Source: Haloterrigena sp. KLK7 (GTDB lineage Archaea; Halobacteriota; Halobacteria; Halobacteriales; Natrialbaceae). From it: 64,000 nt of DNA. The stretch lies in assembly GCF_037914945.1 (NCBI RefSeq), contig NZ_CP149787.1:682001-746000 (forward strand), in the 5' to 3' direction. Positions 1-6,683 of the stretch are shown piece after piece (the stretch's first letter is position 1; every line of letters begins with the position of its first letter). The notes below the pieces were generated by a model. That model had not been told where the DNA came from and ran no database searches. It saw only the letters and a program-made list of their open reading frames with translations. The position numbers and the translations under genes are program-made.

Positions 1-245
1 CCGACCGAGAACTTCGAGACCTCGTCGCCGACCTCGACGATGCGGCCGGTGTACTCGTGACCGATGATCGTCGGCAGCTCCATCCGTTCGAACGACGACT
101 TGAAGGCGTAGATCCCGGCGTCGCTCCCGCAGAGTCCGGCGTACTCGACTTCGATCAGCGCCTCGTCGGCCGCCGGTTCGGGCGTCTCGACGTCGACGAG
201 TTCCATACTCCCAGCACTACGACTGGTCTTAGCTAACCCGCGCAT
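1..245 (-). CDS. Zinc-dependent alcohol dehydrogenase, MDR superfamily (N-terminal part, runs off the window)
   Basis: Only the first 81 residues are inside the window. They read as the GroES-like catalytic domain of medium-chain zinc dehydrogenases: a start like MRGLAKTSRSAG, then GLCGSD (catalytic zinc cysteine) near residue 41 and GHEYTGRIVEVG near residue 65, where His-Glu are the usual zinc and active-site residues. I start at 245 because this gives the standard MxALVKT-like family start; the ATG at 206 would delete the first beta strand. Substrate cannot be told; threonine, sorbitol and L-idonate dehydrogenases share this form. It is transcribed away from the TctC gene at 428, and the group that follows suggests sugar-acid or alcohol catabolism. 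Confidence 0.85.
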   Translation of the reverse strand, partial: MRGLAKTSRSAGSMELVDVETPEPAADEALIEVEYAGLCGSDAGIYAFKSSFERMELPTIIGHEYTGRIVEVGDEVSKFSV

Positions 246-319
246 AGACCCAGTTCGGCCCGGGCCAGCTATAAACTTACGGATGGTATCTCGTCTCCAG
301 CGATCGGTTCGAGCCGACT

Positions 320-352
320 GGCGGCGCGATTATACTATTAATATAATATACG
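320..352 (+). promoter_or_regulatory. AT-rich promoter region of the TctC gene
   Basis: An AT-rich run (attatactattaatataat, about 330-350) lies in otherwise GC-rich DNA upstream of the solute-binding-protein gene and contains TATA-box-like sequence. The exact box and start point are inferred. Confidence 0.4.
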
Positions 353-427
353 TTCCCTTTAGAAATGAGGGATGCTACCGTACTTTCCGAAGAGTTTAAA
401 TACTTGGCTCCATCTGCTATGAGTAGA

Positions 428-1429
428 ATGGTATCGAATACCAATAGCGAGCGAAGGGTGCTGAATCGACGGACTGCCTTGAAGACCCTGGGTGCGACGG
501 GTCTCGCGATGACGGCGGGCTGTATCGGCGATTTACAGGGCGGCGAGTGGCCGTCGCGACAGGTCGAGATTGTCTCCCCGTGGGCGGCCGGTGGCGGCGC
601 CGACCGGACGAGTCGTGCGGTCGCCGACGCGGCCGAAAATCACACCGACGTCTCCTGGAACGTCAGCAACCAGACCGGCGGTTCCGGTTCGGTCGGAATG
701 AACGCGGCCGCGAACTCCGATCCCGACGGCCACACCCTGGGCTGTACGGCTCCAGAGATCGCGCTGTTCCAGCACCTCGGTATCGCCGAACTCGGTCCCG
801 ACGACATTACGCCGATCATGCAGTACACCGAGTTCCCGGCCGCCCTCGTCGTCCATCAGGACTCGGACATTTCCTCGCTCGACGACTGGATCTCCTACGG
901 GGAGGACAATCCTGGCGAGATGCAGATGGCCAACTCCGGGAACGGCTCCTCGTGGCACATGGCCGCTGCCGGTATCGCCAGCGAGGCGGGTATCGAGGTC
1001 GAACACGTCTCGTACGACGGCGCTAGCCCCGCGATACAGGCCGTCGTGAACGGCGAGGCCGACTGCACGGCCGTCGGTGCTGCCGAAGTGGCACCGCAAG
1101 TCCGGGACGGCGACCTCGAAGCCCTCGGCGTCGCGTTCAGCGAACAGGTCGACTCGCTACCGGACACGCAGACGATGAAGGAGCAGGGACTGGACATCGA
1201 GATCGGCTCCTGGCTGGGGCACTTCGCGCCGGCGGATATCGACGACGAGACCCGCGACGCGATCGTCGACGTCTACGAATCGATCTACGAGGACGACCAG
1301 TTCATCGAGTTCATGGAGAACAACAACTTCATGCGCGTTCAGCGCGGTCCCGAGGAGTTCAGTACCTTCCTCGACGAACAGTACGAGTACTACGGCAACC
1401 TCGTCGAGGAACTGGACATCAACGCGTAA
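428..1429 (+). CDS. TctC/Bug-family tripartite tricarboxylate transporter substrate-binding lipoprotein
   Basis: 333 residues from the chosen start. The N-terminus has a twin-arginine motif (RRTALKTLG, about residues 14-22) and a lipobox ending at Cys32 (LAMTAGC), so it is probably exported by Tat and lipid-anchored. The mature part has Bug/TctC features: EIVSPWAAGGGADRTSR near the start, GGSGSVGMNAAA, and a C-terminal helical section. These proteins bind carboxylic acids and pass them to TctA/TctB membrane subunits, but no tctA or tctB is present in this window, so the membrane partner must lie elsewhere. An in-frame ATG at 365 would place 21 unlikely residues before the signal peptide, so I start at 428. 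The neighbours (RraA-like, IclR, dehydrogenases) fit uptake and breakdown of an organic or sugar acid. Confidence 0.88.
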   Translation: MVSNTNSERRVLNRRTALKTLGATGLAMTAGCIGDLQGGEWPSRQVEIVSPWAAGGGADRTSRAVADAAENHTDVSWNVSNQTGGSGSVGMNAAANSDPDGHTLGCTAPEIALFQHLGIAELGPDDITPIMQYTEFPAALVVHQDSDISSLDDWISYGEDNPGEMQMANSGNGSSWHMAAAGIASEAGIEVEHVSYDGASPAIQAVVNGEADCTAVGAAEVAPQVRDGDLEALGVAFSEQVDSLPDTQTMKEQGLDIEIGSWLGHFAPADIDDETRDAIVDVYESIYEDDQFIEFMENNNFMRVQRGPEEFSTFLDEQYEYYGNLVEELDINA

Positions 1430-1470
1430 CGTAATCGATCATATCCGACGACGATTTTCTCTTCGCGGCG

Positions 1471-2121
1471 TTATGAGTACGTCAACGTCCACTCCCGATC
1501 GAGCAACCAGTCGTTGAGTTTCTCCAGGGGATCCTCGTGGACGCTCGTCCCGTGGTAGACCAGTACCGCGTCGATCTCGTAGTCGAACAGTTTGACCAGG
1601 TTCCGTTCCGCGGCGGCGTGGCTATCGTCGTTGAACTGCTCGGCCGGCGGCACGAGATACCCCGGCGGCAGGCCGCGCCGATCCGACCCCTCGAGCGTAT
1701 CGCCGGCGATCAGCGTCCGGTCGTCCTCGAGGAGGAACGCGGTCGTCGCCACCGTATGGCCGGGAATCTCGATCGCGCGGATACCGCCGGCCAGCGGGTC
1801 CCCGTCGACGAACTCGACGTCGGGATCGACATCCAGTGCCTCGTAAAAGACCTTCGCGCCCGCCGGAACAGCGAGTTCCGGATCGAACCGGTCGACCAGC
1901 GCCGGGACGCCGCCAAAGTGGCCCTCGTCCCCGTGGGTGACGAGGAGTCGATCGAGGCCGCCGAACTCCGACTCGAGGACGTCGGCGAGTTCCTCGCCGT
2001 CGTCGGGAAACGCCGCGTCGACGAGCGTCACGGTGCCGTCGGGTCGGTCTTCGAGGACGAAGACCCGGATGTGATCGAACTCGACAGCATGGATGCCGTC
2101 GGCAATTTCACTGACTGACAT
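1471..2121 (-). CDS. MBL-fold metallo-hydrolase with an atypical metal motif
   Basis: 216 residues from MSVSEIADGIHAVEF, a normal beginning for the family; longer starts would run far into the divergent RraA-type gene. Metallo-beta-lactamase features are present: LVDAAFPDDG, then VTHGDEGHFGG at residues 61-71, PGHTVATTAFLL and LIAGDTLEG (the bridging Asp), with VYHGTSVHEDP near the C-terminus. The usual HxHxDH signature reads HGDEGH, so the second His and the Asp are replaced. The fold call is firm but full dinuclear metal binding is doubtful. It points away from the RraA-like gene and may share a control region with it. Confidence 0.82.
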   Translation of the reverse strand: MSVSEIADGIHAVEFDHIRVFVLEDRPDGTVTLVDAAFPDDGEELADVLESEFGGLDRLLVTHGDEGHFGGVPALVDRFDPELAVPAGAKVFYEALDVDPDVEFVDGDPLAGGIRAIEIPGHTVATTAFLLEDDRTLIAGDTLEGSDRRGLPPGYLVPPAEQFNDDSHAAAERNLVKLFDYEIDAVLVYHGTSVHEDPLEKLNDWLLDREWTLTYS

Positions 2122-2326
2122 TGCGTTCGAGGGGTCGGTGCCCGTCGGCATAAAGCGAGAGCGGAATTCCCAGCGATCTGTAATTCCGATACGCTCGTAA
2201 AACGCGTCGGTGATCGACGATGGATCGGCCGATCCGCCGCGACGCCTCGTCTCTCGAGCGACCGAGAATGCGAGCCGTTCTCCGAGGATCGATAGATTAA
2301 CGGTGTTCACTGCTGTCGATCGGACT

Positions 2327-3016
2327 ATGCATACGATAGAGCACGATGTAGAGCGACCGGACCGCGACGTCGTAGCGGCCTTCGAGGAGATCCCGAGTAC
2401 CATCGTTTCCGACGTGACGGGGAACATCGGGCTATCGATGGATTCCGGACTGCAGCCCGCCTACGACGACATCGAGATGGCCGGCTCCACGATCACTGTC
2501 AACGCTTCGCCCGGAGACAACCTGATCATCCACAAGGCGATCACGATGGCGGAACCGGGCGACGTCCTCGTTATCGACTCCGAGGGGTTCACCGAGACGG
2601 GCCACTTCGGCGAACTCATGTGCAAATCCTGCCAGGTGAACGGAATCGGCGGAATCGTCATCGACGGCGCCTATCGCGACAGCAAGGCGATCGCCGAGAT
2701 GGAGTTCCCGGTCTACGGCCGCGGCACCCATCCCCGGGGCCCGCTCAAGCAGGATCCGGGTTCGATCAACGTCCCGATCTCGTGTGGCGGCGTCACCGTC
2801 GAGCCCGGCGACATCGTGGTCGGCGACGACGACGGTCTCGCCGTCGTCCCGGGCGAGAGCGCCGAGGAAATCCTCGATCGATCGTACGACAAACTCGATT
2901 CCGAAGACGAGGTCCGCGGGGAACTCGTGGAGGGAGAGTACCTCTTCGAACTCAACAACTACGATACGCTGTTCGAGGAGATGGAAGTCGTCGGTCCGGA
3001 AGACTCGATCCAGTAA
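2327..3016 (+). CDS. RraA-like / HMG-CHA aldolase family protein
   Basis: 229 residues. The core GELMCKSCQVNGIGG with VIDGAYRD (Asp113, Arg117-Asp118) is the signature of the RraA superfamily, which includes 4-hydroxy-4-methyl-2-oxoglutarate aldolases, oxaloacetate decarboxylases and the RNase E inhibitor RraA. True aldolases of the group usually carry an acidic residue three after the Asp of Arg-Asp; here the sequence is RDSKAI, so that residue is missing. PISCGGVTVEPGDIVVGDDDGLAVVP is the conserved C-terminal block. The ATG at 2327 matches family length; an upstream in-frame ATG at 2210 would overlap the divergent gene's 5' end. Neighbouring TctC and IclR genes favour a catabolic aldolase or decarboxylase over an RNase regulator; archaea lack RNase E of the bacterial type. 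Confidence 0.85.
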   Translation: MHTIEHDVERPDRDVVAAFEEIPSTIVSDVTGNIGLSMDSGLQPAYDDIEMAGSTITVNASPGDNLIIHKAITMAEPGDVLVIDSEGFTETGHFGELMCKSCQVNGIGGIVIDGAYRDSKAIAEMEFPVYGRGTHPRGPLKQDPGSINVPISCGGVTVEPGDIVVGDDDGLAVVPGESAEEILDRSYDKLDSEDEVRGELVEGEYLFELNNYDTLFEEMEVVGPEDSIQ

Positions 3017-3198
3017 CCGTTCGATCCATTCCGTTCGCTTTTTCGAAACGTCGTCCCGATCGGCTCGGAGTCGACAGACCGGTCGGTGACAGCTGACCGT
3101 CCCTGATGAAATGGCTGGCCCGCCCGCTGGCCGAGAGCGGTTTCAACATGATCGAAACAATACAGAGGGCTTAAGAGATCACGTACCGATGTAATACC

Positions 3199-3975
3199 AT
3201 GACCGACAGCGAGCAAACGGGGACGCGGCGGCTGAAGAGCGTTGCCCAATCTTTCACGATTATCGAATACCTTCGCGAACGCGACGGGGCGACGCTGTCC
3301 GAACTCGCCGAGGACCTCGAGATGGCGGTCAGCACGGCCCACATCCACCTATCGACGCTCGTCGAGACCGGCTACGTCGTCAAGGAGGACAACGAGTACG
3401 ACTGTAGCTTCCGGTTCCTGGCCACCGGCGGGGAGATGCGCGACGGGATGGCGCTCTACCAGGCGGCGAAGCCGGAAGTCGACGACCTCCGAGAGAAATC
3501 GGGAGAACACGCGAACCTGACGGTCGAGGAAAACGGGTATGCGGTGCAGTTGTACAAGTCGCAGAGCCCGGAATCGATCGACGACAACGCGCCGCTGGGT
3601 CGCCACCTCCATCTCCACTCGACGGCGACGGGGAAAGCGATCCTCGCTCAACTCTCCGCGGCGGAACTCGACGCAATCGTCGAAAAGCACGGCCTGCCGG
3701 CCGTTACCGACAATACCGTCACAAGCCAGGACGCTCTCGAGAACGAACTCCGGGAGATCCGGGAACGAGGATACTCCATCAATCGCGGCGAGCACTTCCC
3801 CGGCGTCAGCGCGGTCGCGACTTCAATAATATCGGAACCGGACGGCATGATCGGCGCGATCAGTATCAGCGGCCCGCGCAGTCGAATGGGGACCGATCGG
3901 ATCGACGCCGAACTCGCTCCCGAACTCCTCAACAAGAAAAATATAATCGAGTTGAAAATTAGACAGTACGAGTAA
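3199..3975 (+). CDS. IclR-family transcriptional regulator
   Basis: 258 residues with the two IclR parts. An N-terminal winged helix-turn-helix (about residues 12-75) includes TIIEYLRERDGATLSELAEDL, then AVSTAHIHLSTLVETGYV. A C-terminal effector domain (about 80-255) has the conserved HLHSTATGKAILAQL and RGYSINRGEHFPGVSAVATSI blocks. IclR regulators usually control adjacent carbon-catabolism genes and bind a small acid or sugar metabolite. The likely targets are the RraA-like gene just upstream, the dehydrogenase at 4270 and the TctC transporter gene; that assignment is from position only. Confidence 0.92.
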   Translation: MTDSEQTGTRRLKSVAQSFTIIEYLRERDGATLSELAEDLEMAVSTAHIHLSTLVETGYVVKEDNEYDCSFRFLATGGEMRDGMALYQAAKPEVDDLREKSGEHANLTVEENGYAVQLYKSQSPESIDDNAPLGRHLHLHSTATGKAILAQLSAAELDAIVEKHGLPAVTDNTVTSQDALENELREIRERGYSINRGEHFPGVSAVATSIISEPDGMIGAISISGPRSRMGTDRIDAELAPELLNKKNIIELKIRQYE

Positions 3976-4269
3976 CGCTCCGTTCTGCCGGTCTCAAGCA
4001 TCACAATATTGCCCGTTGACTACCTGAAATAACCACTCGTCGATACAACCGGAGTCATCGACCTCCGTCTTTTACAACCATACTCTCGTAATACACGTGG
4101 TAGAGTCGAGCGGGATTGTTTCGATGATATCGGAAGATTTCGGGTCCCGTCGATCGCCGCCGCGAAGTAACACCTCTCGACGAACGGGCGACAGACCCTT
4201 TCGACGACCCGATAATACGAGATAGCGTCATCGGCTCCTCGGTTAGTAGAACCAAAGTCTAGGCAGAAC

Positions 4270-5163
4270 GTGTTAGTCACGGGTTCGTACGGCGAAGCCG
4301 GGGAAGCGGTGCGGAAATATCTCATCGGGAGTGACGAGTACAAATTCACGCTGCTCGACCGAGAGGATCACCCCGAATACGAGACTCACGTCGCGGACGT
4401 CAGCGATTACGAGGCGATTCGACCCGGCTTCGAGGACCAGGACGCGGTAATCCACCTCGCTGCCCAGTCCGACGCCGGTGCGGACCTCGAGGAAGTCGTG
4501 CAGCCGAACATCGCCGGTACGACTACCGTTCTCGAGGCGGCGAAAGACGCGGGCGTCGAGAAAGTGATCTACGCCTCCTCGCAGCGGGCGATGGGACTTT
4601 ACGAGGAGGAACACGCGCCGGAACTCTACGAGGAGGACCACGATCTGCTGCTGGATCACGAGACGCTGCCCAAGCCCGACGGCTTCTACGGTGCGACGAA
4701 GGTCTTCGGCGAGCACATGGGCCGTGTCTACGCGAACCGGAACGGAGCGCCGTCGCAGTTCTACTCGCTGCGCATCTCGAGCGTGCGAACCGTGGAGTAC
4801 GATCACCCCTACGGCGACGCCGAGCGCGGCGTCGACCGCGGCGAGGAGCACAACGTCGACGAGGACGAGGTCTGGGACCAGTCTCAGACGGGCTCGTGGG
4901 AGCGCGGCAGCGACGAGTACGAGGAAATGGTGAAGCGGTTGAAGGCTACTTGGACCTCGCAGCGGGACTTCGCACACCTCCTCGAGTGCTGTCTCGAGGA
5001 CGAGTCGGTGACCTACGACACGTTCTACGCGGTCAGCGACAACGCTGCGCGGTGGTTCGACACCGAGCACGCGAAGGAGGTCCTCGGCTACGAGCCGCAA
5101 GACGACGCCTCGGTGTGGGACAGTCCGCCCAAAACCGAGAGCGTGGCCCAGCCGTCAGATTAG
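4270..5163 (+). CDS. NAD-dependent epimerase/dehydratase (uronate-dehydrogenase-like SDR)
   Basis: 297 residues of an extended short-chain dehydrogenase. The nucleotide motif TGSYGEAG lies at residues 4-11, the middle has IHLAAQSDAGADLEEVV, and the YxxxK active site is Tyr140-Gly-Ala-Thr-Lys144. The protein seems to begin at a GTG inside beta strand 1: family members normally have two to six residues before the VLVTG block. The frame is open upstream only to a TAA at 4213 and no ATG is present, so either the GTG is used with a short N-terminus or the 5' end has been altered. An AT-rich upstream region (3976-4269) could hold the promoter. Its role may be oxidation of a sugar acid within the local catabolic group. 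Confidence 0.85.
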   Translation: MLVTGSYGEAGEAVRKYLIGSDEYKFTLLDREDHPEYETHVADVSDYEAIRPGFEDQDAVIHLAAQSDAGADLEEVVQPNIAGTTTVLEAAKDAGVEKVIYASSQRAMGLYEEEHAPELYEEDHDLLLDHETLPKPDGFYGATKVFGEHMGRVYANRNGAPSQFYSLRISSVRTVEYDHPYGDAERGVDRGEEHNVDEDEVWDQSQTGSWERGSDEYEEMVKRLKATWTSQRDFAHLLECCLEDESVTYDTFYAVSDNAARWFDTEHAKEVLGYEPQDDASVWDSPPKTESVAQPSD

Positions 5164-5942
5164 ATGACCGTCGATCCGATGACGGTGACGATCCGCAGCG
5201 CGGCTCGATGACTTCGGTCCGGACGACGTCCGGAAGCTGACAGTACACCGAAACGCCGGCCGTCGTCGTCCAGGAGGACGCTCCCTGCGAGACGTTCGAC
5301 AAACCCGTTGTGCCTCCGTTACGTTTGATCCCCAACGGCTTCGGTACCGCTTCGATTCCGCCGGGTTCGCTGAACCGTTTCTCGGACTCCTCATCGTCGT
5401 GATCGAGAGCGACTGCCGAACCGTTGTCCGGGACGAGATCGAAAGTCATGACGAAAAAGATATCGCATTATTTGATTTATCGCTCGCTCTGTCCGATACG
5501 TTCGCTGATCGAATACCCGTCGAGAGCATTCGGTCGACCGTTCGGAAACGCGTTCGAGTCCGAGAACTAGGCGACAGGACCTGAAAGCCGATCGTGACCG
5601 AATTGCGCTCGATACGGTCGTTCGGACGCAAGGTGAACAATTATACGCACGGCCGCCGAGACTGACACGTATCGCTTTTATATCTGTGGGAATCACAAAT
5701 TACAAAAGTACCTCTGTAATCGACCATATCGATTATACACATTAGATTCGACATACGATACAGTTCGTCCCTACGACTAGTGCCGATTTTCACGCGTTCT
5801 GCAACTGATAATTCGGCGTTCTATCGGTGAGACTAGACAGTGGACCGGATCTAGGTCCGCTCTGTTCCAACTTCGAACTCGCGGTCTCTAGAGACGACGA
5901 GGATCCGAACGTTTTTCGTCTCCTGACTGCTACAGCCACGTA
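5164..5942. other. Intergenic region, 779 bp, no convincing gene
   Basis: Short open frames occur on both strands (for example 5399-5584 plus), but none has a recognisable domain or haloarchaeal codon pattern. The last 300 bases are AT-rich and carry the putative rdfA control elements: TTTTATAT at about 5676, an octamer GTGGGAAT at 5686-5693 and an inverted repeat at 5717-5735. The first half may hold decayed coding sequence. Confidence 0.5.
5717..5735. promoter_or_regulatory. Inverted repeat upstream of rdfA
   Basis: TAATCGA-CCATA-TCGATTA has two perfect 7-base arms and a 5-base spacer, in the AT-rich leader about 210 bases before the rdfA start. Its size and symmetry fit a dimeric winged-helix repressor site. 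The regulator is unknown. Confidence 0.4.
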
Positions 5943-6590
5943 GTGACAGATCGTTCCAGTTCGACCGATTCGGAGGCAGTGTGTACGTGTAAGCTCGGCC
6001 GAGTCGCGACGCAGTACGAGCTCGCGGGCCTCGACGACGACCTGGTCGCCTACTGGACCGGCGACGGGGACGAACAGCGCAGCACGCGCGAGCTCGCGAC
6101 CTACGTCAATCACCGCGTTCTCGAGGCCGCGCTCGAGGACGCGGACATTCCGCCCAAAGAGGGCGAAGTCGAGAACACCTACCGGCTGTTGACCGACGAC
6201 GACGTCAGCAGCGGGACACAGGTTCAGACGCGAAACGAACTCCAGCGAGACGGCGTTCCGATCGACCGAGTCGAATCGGACTTCGTCTCCCACCAGACGG
6301 TCTATAACCACCTCACTGACTGTCTCGGCGCGAAACTCGAGACTCCGAGCGACGAGGAACGGCTGGAGCGAAGCAGCGAAAAGCTCGGCGCGCTGCAGAA
6401 TCGGACCGCGGCCGTCACGACGGACACCGTCGCCCAACTCGAGCGCAACGACGTCGTCGCCATCGGCGACTTCGACGTGACCGTCTCTATCACGGTGACC
6501 TGCGAGGACTGTCTCCAAGAGTATACTATCAGGGAACTCCTCAACAACCAAGCATGTGATTGCCATACAGTGGAAACGGACGACGCGTAA
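5943..6590 (+). CDS. rdfA: Rod-determining factor RdfA-like protein
   Basis: 215 residues, GTG start. I recognise it as RdfA, described in Haloferax volcanii as needed for rod-shaped cells. Features are an N-terminal CTC followed by KLGRVATQYELAGLDDDLVAYWTGDGD, a middle block GEVENTYRLLTDDDVSSGTQ, then LESDFVSHQT-like VESDFVSHQTVYNHLTDCLG, and a C-terminal zinc-ribbon-like set of cysteines (Cys187, Cys190, Cys205, Cys207). The middle may form a winged helix. The next gene is the SMC-related protein that accompanies rdfA in Haloferax, which supports the call. The 93-base gap to that gene carries its own palindrome and TATA box, so the two may be controlled separately. Confidence 0.85.
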   Translation: MTDRSSSTDSEAVCTCKLGRVATQYELAGLDDDLVAYWTGDGDEQRSTRELATYVNHRVLEAALEDADIPPKEGEVENTYRLLTDDDVSSGTQVQTRNELQRDGVPIDRVESDFVSHQTVYNHLTDCLGAKLETPSDEERLERSSEKLGALQNRTAAVTTDTVAQLERNDVVAIGDFDVTVSITVTCEDCLQEYTIRELLNNQACDCHTVETDDA

Positions 6591-6625
6591 TCACAACCCG
6601 GCCGTTCGATCCGTAGACTAGGGTA

Positions 6626-6661
6626 ATTCCCACGAGTGGCTGAAGTGGGAATATCTATATG
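6626..6661 (+). promoter_or_regulatory. Operator-like inverted repeat and TATA box upstream of the SMC-like gene
   Basis: ATTCCCAC (6626-6633) and GTGGGAAT (6645-6652) form a perfect 8-base inverted repeat with an 11-base spacer. The right arm runs into ATATCTATATG (6651-6661), a good archaeal TATA box placed about 25-30 bases before the ATG at 6684, which predicts a leaderless transcript. The right-arm octamer also occurs at 5686-5693 in front of rdfA. Confidence 0.55.
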
Positions 6662-6683
6662 TGTGGGGACAGTACACCGGTGC

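Noticed and set aside
5399-5584. A 61-codon frame before rdfA
   Set aside because: No homologue pattern, uncertain GTG start, and it lies in an AT-rich control region. It was treated as non-coding.
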